From: an uncultured Acidimicrobiales bacterium
GTDB taxonomy: Bacteria > Actinomycetota > Acidimicrobiia > Acidimicrobiales > SZUA-35
NCBI GenBank assembly: GCA_938021675.1
Contig: CALIFY010000066.1
Location: 31,969 to 95,968 of the forward strand
Reading direction: 5' to 3'
DNA length: 64,000 bases
The position numbers and the translations under genes are program-made. The notes under the pieces were generated by a model. That model was given only the letters and a program-made list of their open reading frames with translations. It searched no databases and was not told where the DNA came from. This document shows, one piece after another, positions 46,360 to 55,365 of the stretch; the first letter of the stretch is position 1; every line of letters starts with the position of its first letter.

Positions 46360-48844
46360 CCTGCCATCGAGGGCTGAGGTGATCGTGGTCGGCGGCGGCA
46401 TTGTCGGCGCCTCGATCGCATACCACCTGACCGCTCGTGGGGTTACCGACGTCGTGGTGTTGGAACGACACCAGTTGACCTCGGGTACCACCTGGCACGC
46501 CGCCGGGCTGGTGGCACAACTTCGGGCGACGGAAAACCAGACCAAGCTAGCCCGCTACTCCCACCAGCTGTACCAACGGCTCTCGGAAGAGACCGAACAG
46601 AACACGGGATTTCGCGATCCGGGCGCTATCTCGCTGGCATCGACCGCAGCCCGTTGGGAAGAGATACGTCGGACGGCAGCGATGGCTCGACGCCTCGGAA
46701 TCGAAGCGAGAGAGATCAGCCCCGACGAGATCGCCAAACGCTGGCCGATATGTGACGTATCGGACCTCTTGGGTGGGGTGTTGGTGCCGGGTGAGGCGGT
46801 GGTCGGGCCGGCTGACACAACGGTCGCCCTGACGAAAGGGGCCCGATCAGGTGGTGCGACCATCTTTGAAGGTGTTGAGGTAACCGACGTGCTGACCGAG
46901 CGATCGTCCGGTGGCCGTCGCGCCGTCGGTGTGACGGCCAGGCCGGCGGGCTCGGAGACGACGACCACTATCGAGGCCGACTCGGTGGTCCTGGCCTGCG
47001 GGATGTGGACCCGTCACCTCGCGGCCCGAGCCGGTGTGGTTGTCCCGCTGATGGGAGCCGAACATCACTATGTAGTAACCGAGCCGGTCGACGGGGTAGA
47101 CATCGACCTCCCGATCCTTCGAGACCCCGACCGGTGGGCCTACCTGAAACCGGAGGCCGGTGGTTCGATGTTGGTCGGGCTCTTTGAGCCGGTGGGCCGA
47201 CCGTGGCCGGCCGAGGGGCCGCCACCCGCCGATCGCCCGTTCATCACGTTGGATCCCGACCCCGAGCACCTGGCGACCTGGTTGGAGCCAGCGTTCGATC
47301 GCATTCCCGCCCTTCACGACGTCGGGATTCGTTTGCTGTTCGATGGGCCGGAAAGCTTCACCCCAGACGACGCCTACATCTTGGGGGAGGCACCCAGCCT
47401 CGAGCGGTTGTTCGTCGCCGCCGGGTTCAACTCCATCGGAATCCAGTCTGCCGGTGGGGTGGGCATGGCCATCGCCCATTGGATCACCGAAGGTAGGCCA
47501 CCCTTCGACCTCCACGACGTCGACATCCGTCGATTCGAATCGTGGCAAGCCGATGACGACTATCTACGAGCGAGAACGGTCGAGGTTCTCGGGTTGCTCT
47601 ACGCAAACCACTGGCCCCACCGAACCTTCGAAACCGCCCGCGGTGTTATCCGCTCCCCCGTCCATGACCGACTGGATCGTGCCGGCGCCTGTTTCGCCGA
47701 CCTCAACGGTTGGGACCGACCGATGTTTTACGCCAAGCCTGAGCTCGGGGTCGAGGCCGAGCACCACTACGCGTGGCGCCGCCAATACTGGCACGAGGCG
47801 AGCGCGATCGAGCATCGAGCGGTGCGGGAGCGGGTTGGGGTATTCGATCTCACCTCGTTCGCCAAGTTCGAGGTTTCGGGGCCCGACGCCGCGATCGTAC
47901 TCGATCACCTCTCGGCGGGACGGGTAGACGGACCGGTCGGCCGGTCGGTGTACACCCAGTGGCTCAACCACCAGGGCGGGATCGAAGCCGACCTGACGAT
48001 CAGTCGACTCGGCGAGGAACAGTTCTGGGTCATCGGAGGGGCCGCCACCCATACCCGTGACCTTACCGCCCTGCAGCGTTCGGTCGCCGGACGGCGGGCC
48101 ACGGTCACCGATCTAACGTACGACCTGGCCTGCCTTGCGGTGATGGGGCCGTTGTCGAGGTCGCTTCTCCAACCGCTGTTCGACACCGATCTCAGCGACG
48201 GGGCATTCCCGTTCGCCACCAACGCCCCGACGGTGTGCGCCACCGCCCATGGCCTGGTCGACCTGATAGCCAATCGGATGAGCTACGTCGGCGAACTCGG
48301 CTGGGAACTGTATGTATCGAACGAGCACGCCGGCCCGGTACTCGACGCGTTAGCGGCCGCCGCGGAAGGTGAACTGACCCGTTGCGGCTACCACGCCCTC
48401 AACTCGCTTCGGATCGAGAAGGGCTACCGACACTGGGGACACGACATCACACCGGACGACACGCCGGTCGAAGCCGGCCTCGGGTTCGCTGTGGCCTGGG
48501 ACAAAGACGCCGACTTCGTCGGCCGTACGGCCATCGAGGGGCAACGGGCCGAAGGTGCGACCCGACGCCTCGTCCAAGTTGCGTTAGTCCAAGACCAGCA
48601 ACGGTCGGCGTCGGCCGATGCCCATCACCTGCATCACGCTGAACCACTGCGCCGCGATGGCGAAACCGTCGGCTACGTTACGAGCGGCATGTGGGGTCAT
48701 ACGGTGGATGCCGCGCTCGGCATGGGTTTGGCCTCTCGGGGCGAACCGGTGACCGCCGACTGGGTACGGAACGGGCACTGGGAGGTCGAGCTCCCCGGCG
48801 GGCGGTTCCCGGCTCGAGTTCAGCTGGGGCCGTGGCTCAAGTAA
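46352..48844 (+). CDS. Dimethylglycine/sarcosine dehydrogenase-like FAD-folate enzyme, copy 2
   Basis: The start is placed at ATG 46352 because GGAGG at 46341-46345 is correctly spaced; ATG 46337 lacks a site. The two-part architecture of its neighbour is repeated: EVIVVGGGIVGASIAYHL, TSGTTWHAAGLVAQLRAT with the flavin-linking His, a GcvT half with GVFDLTSFAKFEVSGPDA, YVGELGWELYVSNEHAG and ALNSLRIEKGYRHWG. The pair is clearly related but diverged, so they may handle two successive N-methyl substrates (for example dimethylglycine then sarcosine). Co-transcribed. Confidence 0.9.
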   Translation: MNSLPSRAEVIVVGGGIVGASIAYHLTARGVTDVVVLERHQLTSGTTWHAAGLVAQLRATENQTKLARYSHQLYQRLSEETEQNTGFRDPGAISLASTAARWEEIRRTAAMARRLGIEAREISPDEIAKRWPICDVSDLLGGVLVPGEAVVGPADTTVALTKGARSGGATIFEGVEVTDVLTERSSGGRRAVGVTARPAGSETTTTIEADSVVLACGMWTRHLAARAGVVVPLMGAEHHYVVTEPVDGVDIDLPILRDPDRWAYLKPEAGGSMLVGLFEPVGRPWPAEGPPPADRPFITLDPDPEHLATWLEPAFDRIPALHDVGIRLLFDGPESFTPDDAYILGEAPSLERLFVAAGFNSIGIQSAGGVGMAIAHWITEGRPPFDLHDVDIRRFESWQADDDYLRARTVEVLGLLYANHWPHRTFETARGVIRSPVHDRLDRAGACFADLNGWDRPMFYAKPELGVEAEHHYAWRRQYWHEASAIEHRAVRERVGVFDLTSFAKFEVSGPDAAIVLDHLSAGRVDGPVGRSVYTQWLNHQGGIEADLTISRLGEEQFWVIGGAATHTRDLTALQRSVAGRRATVTDLTYDLACLAVMGPLSRSLLQPLFDTDLSDGAFPFATNAPTVCATAHGLVDLIANRMSYVGELGWELYVSNEHAGPVLDALAAAAEGELTRCGYHALNSLRIEKGYRHWGHDITPDDTPVEAGLGFAVAWDKDADFVGRTAIEGQRAEGATRRLVQVALVQDQQRSASADAHHLHHAEPLRRDGETVGYVTSGMWGHTVDAALGMGLASRGEPVTADWVRNGHWEVELPGGRFPARVQLGPWLK

Positions 48845-48845
48845 G

Positions 48846-49340
48846 ATGGTTCCCATGGCCTCTCCTACGCTCGGAATGCGGCATGCCGTGTTGTGGGTGA
48901 CCGATCCACAGCGCTCGGCCGAGTTCTACCACGAAGCGCTGGGTCTTACGGTCAAGTCGACGAGCCAAGACGCGGTCTTTATGACCTCTCCCCGGTCGGC
49001 GACGGATCACGATCTTGGGCTGTTCCGTACCGAACAGCCCAGCAACGGGAAACGGGCTATCGGCCTCTACCACATCGCATGGGAACTGGAATCGCTCGAC
49101 GATCTGGCCTCGGCCAAGGAGAGGTTGGCCGACATGGGCGCCCTGGTTGGAGAGAACAACCATGGGGTGAGCCGTAGTCTGTACTGTCAAGATCCAGATG
49201 GGATCGAGTTCGAAGTCATGTGGGAAGTACCAGAACACCTAGTGGCCGATGAGGAACCATCGAACGTACCCCTCGATCTGAAAGCCGACATGGAGCGGTT
49301 CGGGCCGACGAGTCCCGGCCGAGGCTCATCGGGTAGTTGA
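48846..49340 (+). CDS. VOC-family (glyoxalase/dioxygenase fold) protein
   Basis: 164 residues. Two beta-alpha-beta-beta-beta units with likely metal ligands His in MRHAVLWVTD, His in GLYHIAWELE and Glu in IEFEVMWEVPEH; FYHEALGLTV and YCQDPDGIEFE are typical of ring-cleaving dioxygenase-like VOC proteins. Start may be ATG 48846 or 48855; neither has a clear ribosome site, and the gene follows the demethylase stop by one base, so it is likely translated by coupling. Substrate unknown. Confidence 0.85.
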   Translation: MVPMASPTLGMRHAVLWVTDPQRSAEFYHEALGLTVKSTSQDAVFMTSPRSATDHDLGLFRTEQPSNGKRAIGLYHIAWELESLDDLASAKERLADMGALVGENNHGVSRSLYCQDPDGIEFEVMWEVPEHLVADEEPSNVPLDLKADMERFGPTSPGRGSSGS

Positions 49341-49389
49341 TCGGCAACGATGAACGTGTCTCCTAACGCGGCTCGGTACCGGGCTGGAA

Positions 49390-51297
49390 ATGAACGACAT
49401 GAGCCATCCCCAAAAGGCGACAAAACGAGGGGCGATGAAAGAAGGGTTTGAGGTGGGTGACAACGAAGGTTCCCAAGACGAGCGGTCGGCCCGAGCAAAG
49501 GAATCGGCGATGGAAACCGTCGAGGCCATCAAGCAGCGCCTAGGCATCACCTGGTCGCAACAGGACCGCTCCGACCACGGCACTTCGCCTTCGAGCGTGG
49601 CAGAGCCGGCAGCGTCCCGAGACGGAGTCGAGCACCAGACGACGGCCGACGAGTTCGATGCCTATGACCCAAAGATCGGGGCCGATGCGTCCGGTCCGGA
49701 TATCGATGCGACGTCGACGATCGATCCAACCATCGTGGCCGACCTGATCGAAGCACCACACGACGAGCAAGCGATCTACCTCGACGACCCGACACGAAAC
49801 GTAGCGCCTCCTGTCGCTCCGGTGCCCGACGAATCCCGACGGATCCTCGCCACACGGCCCGAAGCGCCACCGGCCGTCGATGGCATGACGACTGAGTACA
49901 CCGTCGACGAAGAGGCCCGGTGGGACAGTCCCTCGGCAGGCGATCAGCTCGACGATCCGACGGTGACATCAGCGCCGATTCCTCCAAGCCCACCGCAGAT
50001 GCCGGATGCCCCGCCGGATGCCGAAGCAACCGCCCCGGATGAGTTCGCTTCGGCCGTCGACGGTGACGAGACGATCACCTATCCCCATGGGTCGGCCGTC
50101 GACCACACGTTCGACGACCGTCCGGCCCTGCAATTCAAAGACGCCGACATCGATCCAGTGAACGACGGACGAGCGGTGCTGTACGACGACGACGCAGGAA
50201 TGCCCACCAGCCAGTTTGCGCCTGTCTTCTACGACGAGGATCCGGCCGACGGTCCCCGCATCGATGCTCAACGGGTTGGCGAGTCGGAGACTCCACCATC
50301 CGATCAGATGACCGATCAGCCGGCCGATCAGCCGGCCGACCAGCCGGCCGATGCCGAAGATCCCTACCGTTCACCGGTAGTCGATGAACCGACCGCGCCC
50401 ATGGTGGCGACCATCCCCGGGGATTCCTTTCCCTCCCAGGACGCCGATGAGGCGACGGCACCGATGATGGCCACCGTCCCGGTCGACGCCACCCTGGTCA
50501 GCCCGACGCCCGACCTACGGGCGGCGCCGGCGATCCTCGACGAACGAGAGAGCGAACAGACCGGCCACCAATCGAGTCGCACGGTCGGTATCGCCACCGG
50601 CCTGCTCGGCCCAGCGTTGGCCATCGCCGCCACAATCGCAGCCTGGATCTTTCTGACATCGGGCTCGGACCCAGTGGTCGACGAAGCCAATTGGCCATCG
50701 CTCAGCTCGACCATCAACGCCTGGCGGGACGCCGTTTCGGAGAACGGATACTGGGAACAGGTCGGCACGACCCTCCTCCGCCTCGGCACGGCGTCGGCGG
50801 CGGGAATCTCGGCTGGGCTTTTGTTCGGCTGGCTCAACGGTCGTGTCCCACTGCTCAGGAATCTCCTTCGCCCTCTTGTCGGACTGTTTCGGGTCGTCAC
50901 CCCGGTGTTGATCATCCCGTTCGTCGTCTTGTGGTTTGGTCTCGGCGATCCAGCCGGGTGGCTGCCGGCTGCTCTCGGCATGTTCGGGGTCATCGCCTGG
51001 TCGATGACCTCAGCCACCGATGATCATCGGCGCCGCCTGGCCTTCAACCTCGGCGAACGTACGGTGGTCGCCATTCGGACCGGGCTACTGGTCGGCTGGC
51101 CACTGGTGCTCGCTGCCGAGTTGTTCGCCACCGAGACGGGCGTGGGCGCCGCCTTGGCCGCCGCTCGGAACCGGCTGGATACACCGCAGATGGTCGTATG
51201 GCTACTGACCGGCGCGGCGATGGCCGTAGCGATCGATCTTGCACTCCGCCTCATTCAGTTCCTGCTGGCCCGCCGGGCTCGGGCCATCGTGTTCTGA
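49390..51297 (+). CDS. ABC-permease-like membrane protein with a 390-residue disordered N-terminus and no EAA loop
   Basis: 635 residues. Residues 1-395 are acidic, Pro/Ala/Asp-rich and repetitive (QPADQPADQPAD from a 12-bp repeat at 50307-50351; two copies of an EPTAPMVATIP-like motif). Residues 400-630 align with SsuC/TauC-type permeases: VGTTLLRLGTASAAGISAGL, LRPLVGLFRVVTPVLIIPF, VVLWFGLGDP. The stretch that should contain the EAA coupling helix is shortened by about 18 residues and reads TDDHRRRLAFNLGERTV. No ATPase or binding-protein gene is nearby. It is therefore probably not a working ABC permease; the N-terminus may be a cytoplasmic scaffold. Start ATG 49390, with 49399 and 49435 possible. 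Confidence 0.75.
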   Translation: MNDMSHPQKATKRGAMKEGFEVGDNEGSQDERSARAKESAMETVEAIKQRLGITWSQQDRSDHGTSPSSVAEPAASRDGVEHQTTADEFDAYDPKIGADASGPDIDATSTIDPTIVADLIEAPHDEQAIYLDDPTRNVAPPVAPVPDESRRILATRPEAPPAVDGMTTEYTVDEEARWDSPSAGDQLDDPTVTSAPIPPSPPQMPDAPPDAEATAPDEFASAVDGDETITYPHGSAVDHTFDDRPALQFKDADIDPVNDGRAVLYDDDAGMPTSQFAPVFYDEDPADGPRIDAQRVGESETPPSDQMTDQPADQPADQPADAEDPYRSPVVDEPTAPMVATIPGDSFPSQDADEATAPMMATVPVDATLVSPTPDLRAAPAILDERESEQTGHQSSRTVGIATGLLGPALAIAATIAAWIFLTSGSDPVVDEANWPSLSSTINAWRDAVSENGYWEQVGTTLLRLGTASAAGISAGLLFGWLNGRVPLLRNLLRPLVGLFRVVTPVLIIPFVVLWFGLGDPAGWLPAALGMFGVIAWSMTSATDDHRRRLAFNLGERTVVAIRTGLLVGWPLVLAAELFATETGVGAALAAARNRLDTPQMVVWLLTGAAMAVAIDLALRLIQFLLARRARAIVF

Positions 51298-51320
51298 GCA
51301 GTTCGCCGGAGGTAGCGCCG

Positions 51321-51827
51321 CTACCCCGAAGTGGAGTCGTTCTCGCGAGGCGGCATCACGTGCGAAGTGAACCGGCTAGCGAATCCGATGCGTAGCGCTG
51401 GTTGGAAATACTGCTCAACCCAGGCGTAGATCGAGCCGAGCACTCGATCGAGTTCGTCCGGCACCACCAGGGAGCGATCCAGGTGGCCGGTGAGGTAAAT
51501 CCCGTCCTCCTCGCCGAGAGCGAAAGACGCGCCGTAGAGACCGAGGTTTCGACGGAGCAGGTGTGCATACAGCTCAGCCACATTCTCTGCCGGGGCGGGC
51601 ATGAAGAACGTCTCATAGTGGAGGGTGCGCTGTCGGAGGTGGAACCGAATGGTGTATGCGTCCTTCGCCTCGCCCACGATGCGAACGAACCAGCGGCGGA
51701 CGTCTCCGGGATCACGTTCGACGGCGGCGACGGCCGGATTGTCTGTGCGCTGCTCGGCCAACCAACGGTCGATCGAGTCGGTGAGCGCACCGAGCTCTTC
51801 GAGGGTCGCCGGCGTCGAAGAGCTCAT
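51321..51827 (-). CDS. YbjN-domain protein next to mshA
   Basis: 168 residues of the YbjN/type III-chaperone-like fold (RRWFVRIVGEAKDAYTIRF, TLHYETFFMPAPAENVAELY, GASFALGEEDGIYLTGHL). Its ATG overlaps the mshA stop by 4 nt. The same neighbour order is known in mycobacteria. The biochemical role is not established; the pairing suggests a link with mycothiol synthesis or redox stress. Confidence 0.88.
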   Translation of the reverse strand: MSSSTPATLEELGALTDSIDRWLAEQRTDNPAVAAVERDPGDVRRWFVRIVGEAKDAYTIRFHLRQRTLHYETFFMPAPAENVAELYAHLLRRNLGLYGASFALGEEDGIYLTGHLDRSLVVPDELDRVLGSIYAWVEQYFQPALRIGFASRFTSHVMPPRENDSTSG

Positions 51828-53035
51828 TCACACGGCGCCAAGGTACGGGTGGTCAAGTCCTCATAGAGACGACGAAGCCGTACCGCTGACGACGACCACG
51901 TGTAGGTCCGAGCACGAGCGGCGGCCGAGACCGCGAGCCGCCTGGCCAAGACGGGATCACCGAGGATGGCGTCGACCCATGACGCGTAGTCGGCTGGGTC
52001 GCGACCTTCTACCAGGTACCCGGAATGTCCGTGATCGACCAACGTACGTAACCCTCCGACGGCCGAAGCCACCGTCGGAATCCCACACGCAGCCGCTTCG
52101 AGGGCAACGAGTCCGAACGACTCAGATCGGCTCGGCACGAGGCAGACGTCGGCCGCCCGATAGTACGTCGACAGCACATGGTGGGGCTGGGCCGGAATAA
52201 ACCGAACCCGTTCGGCCAACTTGCGGTCGGCGATCAAGCTTCGGAGACGTTCCACCTCCGCTCCCCCCTCACGGCCGCTCGACCCACCGACGATCCACAA
52301 CCGGGCGTCTTCCCGCTCGATCCTGGCCAATGCCTCTACTGCGACGTCAACCCCCTTTAGCGGCTGAATCCGACCGACGAACAGCAGTAACGGCCGGTCG
52401 TCGGTTTGCAGGGCCCACCGAGCCCCGGCCTGGTTGCCTGGCGAGAACAGGGCGTGATCGACACCGGGCGGCACGATCTCGATACGCGACCGATCGGTGT
52501 CGTAGTACTGCACCAGCTGGTCGGCTTCGGCCGTTGCGTTCGCCAACACGACGTCGGCGCAAGCCATGACCTCGGCCTCCGCTCGTGCCCGAGATTCAGG
52601 CTCACGGTCGCCGGATTCGGCCTTGACCCGGGCCAGGGTATGGAAGGTCGTGAGCAGCGGAAGATCGAACTGTTGTTTGAGTAGCCGCCCCGCCACGCCG
52701 GAAAGCCAATAGTTGGCGTGGATGACGTCTGGCTCGAATGTCTTGAGATCGACGGCGACCCAATCGGCGTACTCGTCGACGTGGGCCGCCAACTGTTCTT
52801 TTGTTGCCGAGATCGGGCCCGCGGGGACATGTACTACCTCAAACCCAGGCTCGACGGTTACCCGCTCCGGTTGGTCTTCGGACCAGCGCCGAACGTACAC
52901 CTGGCAGTCGACGCCAGCCTGGGCCAGCGCCGAAACGAGTTCCCTTACGTACACGTTCATTCCACCGCCATCACCGGTGCCAGGCTGCGCCAGAGGCGAG
53001 GTGTGCAGCGACAGGATGGCGGCCTTCCGAATCAC
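51824..53035 (-). CDS. mshA: D-inositol-3-phosphate glycosyltransferase, first step of mycothiol synthesis
   Basis: 403 residues of GT4 type. AILSLHTSPLAQPGTGDGGG and MNVYVRELVSALAQAGV form the acceptor-site N-terminus specific to MshA; HANYWLSGVAGRLLKQ, EIVPPGVDHALFSPGN and the nucleotide-sugar region VPSRSESFGLVALEAAACG follow. It joins GlcNAc from UDP-GlcNAc to inositol-1-phosphate. GTG start at 53035. Presence of this gene marks the host as an actinobacterium that makes mycothiol. Confidence 0.96.
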   Translation of the reverse strand: MIRKAAILSLHTSPLAQPGTGDGGGMNVYVRELVSALAQAGVDCQVYVRRWSEDQPERVTVEPGFEVVHVPAGPISATKEQLAAHVDEYADWVAVDLKTFEPDVIHANYWLSGVAGRLLKQQFDLPLLTTFHTLARVKAESGDREPESRARAEAEVMACADVVLANATAEADQLVQYYDTDRSRIEIVPPGVDHALFSPGNQAGARWALQTDDRPLLLFVGRIQPLKGVDVAVEALARIEREDARLWIVGGSSGREGGAEVERLRSLIADRKLAERVRFIPAQPHHVLSTYYRAADVCLVPSRSESFGLVALEAAACGIPTVASAVGGLRTLVDHGHSGYLVEGRDPADYASWVDAILGDPVLARRLAVSAAARARTYTWSSSAVRLRRLYEDLTTRTLAPCE

Positions 53036-53086
53036 TTGCTCAATTCTAGGATGTCGACCCCGTTTTGACCCATCGCGGCGGTTCGC

Positions 53087-53524
53087 TCAGCGAGCGGCCA
53101 GGTTGGCGGCGACGAACGAGCGGTACACACCGAGCAACGCTTTCCGCTGTTCTTCGGTCAGATCCGACGCTCGCCGGATGGCAGACTCGAGGCTCGATGT
53201 GTCGACCTCGATCTCTTGATCGAGGATCCCGGCCCGAACGTACATCGTTTCCGCCGAGACTTGTAGGGCCTTCGCTAGCTGAAGCAAAATCTCGGCCGAG
53301 GGTTTCCGCAATCCCCGCTCGATCTGGCTGAGGTACGGATTCGAGACGCCGGCCAGTTCGGCCAGTCGCCGTAGCGACAACTCGGCAAGGTGGCGCTGTT
53401 CACGAATGAATGCGCCGACGTCGACCGGTTCCAGCGGCTCGGAATCATCGGCGATGCCGGCGTTTTCGCCCGAATCGGTGGCGGGCTGAGCACCGGTAGG
53501 GGAAGGGTTGCTCCGCTGGGCCAT
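53087..53524 (-). CDS. XRE-type helix-turn-helix regulator
   Basis: 145 residues from ATG 53524. A disordered 40-residue lead is followed by a HTH_3 domain (LSLRRLAELAGVSNPYLSQI then ERGLRKPSAEILLQLAKAL) and a helical tail (SSLESAIRRASDLTEEQRK, ALLGVYRSFVAANL). It lies 51 bp before mshA on the same strand, in a conserved-looking cluster with rsiG, so it may be co-transcribed. Target unknown. Confidence 0.9.
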   Translation of the reverse strand: MAQRSNPSPTGAQPATDSGENAGIADDSEPLEPVDVGAFIREQRHLAELSLRRLAELAGVSNPYLSQIERGLRKPSAEILLQLAKALQVSAETMYVRAGILDQEIEVDTSSLESAIRRASDLTEEQRKALLGVYRSFVAANLAAR

Positions 53525-53587
53525 GTTGTCGACGGTACTTGACGGGCTCGATGGTGCCACATCAACGCGGCCCAGCCGGCCACATGG

Positions 53588-54166
53588 TCAGTGCAACAAG
53601 GCGTCAACCGATGCTTCGCCATCTCGGTACCGGCGGGCGATCTCATCCTGGATGGCATCGATTCGGTCGTGGAGTTGTCGGCGAATCCCCGAAAGCTCTA
53701 CTTCAAAGGACCGAAGCCCTTCGAGGAGGTCGGAGAGTTCCAGCCCGGCCAGAGCTTGTATCCCCGAGAGCTGGGCCGGGGAGACGATGCCGTCGAGTTC
53801 GTCGACCAACGACAACGCGATGGGGCCGGGTTCCAGCACCGCCACCGGGCGGCGAGACCCGCCAACGTCGTCGCTCAATATCTCCGGCATGCTGAATAAC
53901 AAGGCGGCGTTCTCCGGCGGTGTCGCTTCGCCCGTCGGCTGCTCAGGAGCTCCCCCGCGGCGCCGTTCGACCTCGTGGCCGACGATGTCGAGCCGCCCTT
54001 GAACGACACGACGGACGAGCGAGACATCGCCCTCCGCTTGGCTGAGGTCCACCCGGACGCCGCGAAGCGCTTCGATTGCCTCGGCGGTTGGCTCGGTGAC
54101 GAGATCATCTGACAGGAAGCGTTGCAGATCGGCGTGCACGGCCAACAGGGTACCGCTCGCGTCCAT
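53588..54166 (-). CDS. rsiG: RsiG-like c-di-GMP-binding anti-sigma factor
   Basis: 192 residues from ATG 54166. The c-di-GMP-binding pattern E(X)3S(X)2R(X)3Q(X)3D known from Streptomyces RsiG is exact at Glu45-Ser49-Arg52-Gln56-Asp60 (EGDVSLVRRVVQGRLD). A second copy near the C-terminus reads Glu155-Ser159-Arg162-His166-Asp170 (EVELSGIRRQLHDRID), so Gln is replaced by His. The two helices would form the antiparallel coiled coil; about 95 residues separate the motifs. RsiG holds the sporulation sigma factor WhiG/FliA when loaded with c-di-GMP; no such sigma gene is in the window. It follows the CdsA-like gene by 22 bp. Confidence 0.9.
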   Translation of the reverse strand: MDASGTLLAVHADLQRFLSDDLVTEPTAEAIEALRGVRVDLSQAEGDVSLVRRVVQGRLDIVGHEVERRRGGAPEQPTGEATPPENAALLFSMPEILSDDVGGSRRPVAVLEPGPIALSLVDELDGIVSPAQLSGIQALAGLELSDLLEGLRSFEVELSGIRRQLHDRIDAIQDEIARRYRDGEASVDALLH

Positions 54167-54188
54167 GCCGCCGAAGGGATAGGTAAAG

Positions 54189-55073
54189 CTACATGCCCAT
54201 CTGGAGAAGCAGCAGCAACCAGACCGGGGCCACCAACAGGTAGGAGTCAAGCCTGCGTAGTGCCGGTGCCCACGCGTTCCCACGGGGCAACAGGCCGGAG
54301 GCGACGACCTGGCCCAGCGGGCAGCAGATGGCTGCGAGCACGGCAAAGGTCAGAATGGTCGACGTGTCGAACGGGGCCGGCTGGATCAAGAACAGAAGAA
54401 AGGCCATGGCCCCGAGGGCGACGAGCCCGGCGAGTGGCCCTTCGAAGGCGTTTGCTGAACCCGATCCGACGAGGAAATCGCCGGCCTCGTAGGCGCTGAC
54501 CAGCAGGATAAGGCTGACCTGCGCTCCGATTCCTACCTGTCCGAGGGCCGCCATCGAAGCGACGGCGATCCCGATCGGCAGAGCCGACCGGACGAGCACG
54601 TCGAAGAGCTGCGACGGTGGGCGACGGTGGCCGCGGAAGAGCAACACGTACAGAGCGACGATGACCAACCCGAGAACTGCGCCTATCGGGACACCCCACG
54701 GCCCGATGAACCCTGCGATTCCCGTCACGTATGCCGCGGTGGCAGTCCACGCTCGGGTGGCGCTCAGGTTCGGAAACCAGGCGTTGCCGGTTTGTAGGCC
54801 GGCAAGTCCGGCGATCGGGGCGGCCACGCCGGCCACACCGACGGCCGACACCGCCGGATCAGAAAAATATGTCCCGAGGAGCGCTCCACCGAGAACGAGC
54901 AAGAACCACAGGATCCCAAAGGTGATCTTGGGGCCGTCGGTCGGGTATGGGACGGCGAACCGATGACTCTGCCACCGGGCTTCCCTGGCCTGGGCGCGCT
55001 GGCGCGTCTTTGAATGCCGCTTCGCTCGTCTATCGGGAGAGGCGCCGGCAGCCATCGCTCGGGGGTGGCTCAT
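54189..55073 (-). CDS. CdsA-like (phosphatidate cytidylyltransferase-related) membrane protein
   Basis: 294 residues. A basic soluble N-terminus of about 45 residues (RRAKRHSKTRQRAQARE) precedes seven or eight membrane helices. The C-terminal end, ALRRLDSYLLVAPVWLLLL after SGLLPRGNAWAP, resembles the CdsA signature tail (P-G-H-G-G-x-x-D-R-x-D-S), but the His-Gly-Gly and two Asp positions are not conserved. It may be a divergent or inactive cytidylyltransferase-type protein. Its start overlaps the moaD-like stop by 4 nt, and rsiG follows. Confidence 0.5.
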   Translation of the reverse strand: MSHPRAMAAGASPDRRAKRHSKTRQRAQAREARWQSHRFAVPYPTDGPKITFGILWFLLVLGGALLGTYFSDPAVSAVGVAGVAAPIAGLAGLQTGNAWFPNLSATRAWTATAAYVTGIAGFIGPWGVPIGAVLGLVIVALYVLLFRGHRRPPSQLFDVLVRSALPIGIAVASMAALGQVGIGAQVSLILLVSAYEAGDFLVGSGSANAFEGPLAGLVALGAMAFLLFLIQPAPFDTSTILTFAVLAAICCPLGQVVASGLLPRGNAWAPALRRLDSYLLVAPVWLLLLLQMGM

Positions 55074-55306
55074 CCGCCCGATACGGGTGGAAGTATGGCC
55101 ACCTCGTCGCCGCCGTCGACCGGCATCGAACGCTCGGCCGGGGAACCGTTGAGCCAGACCTTACTGCCGTCCAAAACCGCTGAGAACTGGCCCCCAAATT
55201 GAGAAACTGCCTCGTCGAGGACATCACCCACCGTATCGCCGCCGAGCTCTACGCTCGACGTGCCCGCCGACTCCCTCGCCTGGGCGAACAACCTGAGCGT
55301 AGCCAC
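55070..55306 (-). CDS. MoaD/ThiS-family small sulfur-carrier-like protein
   Basis: 78 residues with a ubiquitin-like fold (ATLRLFAQARESAGTSSVEL, KVWLNGSPAERSM, DEVAILPPVSGG) and a C-terminal Gly-Gly that can be adenylated and thiocarboxylated. No MoaE, MoeB or ThiF partner is near. It is the first gene of the cluster leading to rsiG and mshA and overlaps the CdsA-like gene by 4 nt. Confidence 0.9.
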   Translation of the reverse strand: MATLRLFAQARESAGTSSVELGGDTVGDVLDEAVSQFGGQFSAVLDGSKVWLNGSPAERSMPVDGGDEVAILPPVSGG

Positions 55307-55365
55307 GGCGTCTATTGTGCCATGACGGTGAACGATCCCACTATCGCAATTGCGAACATACTTCG

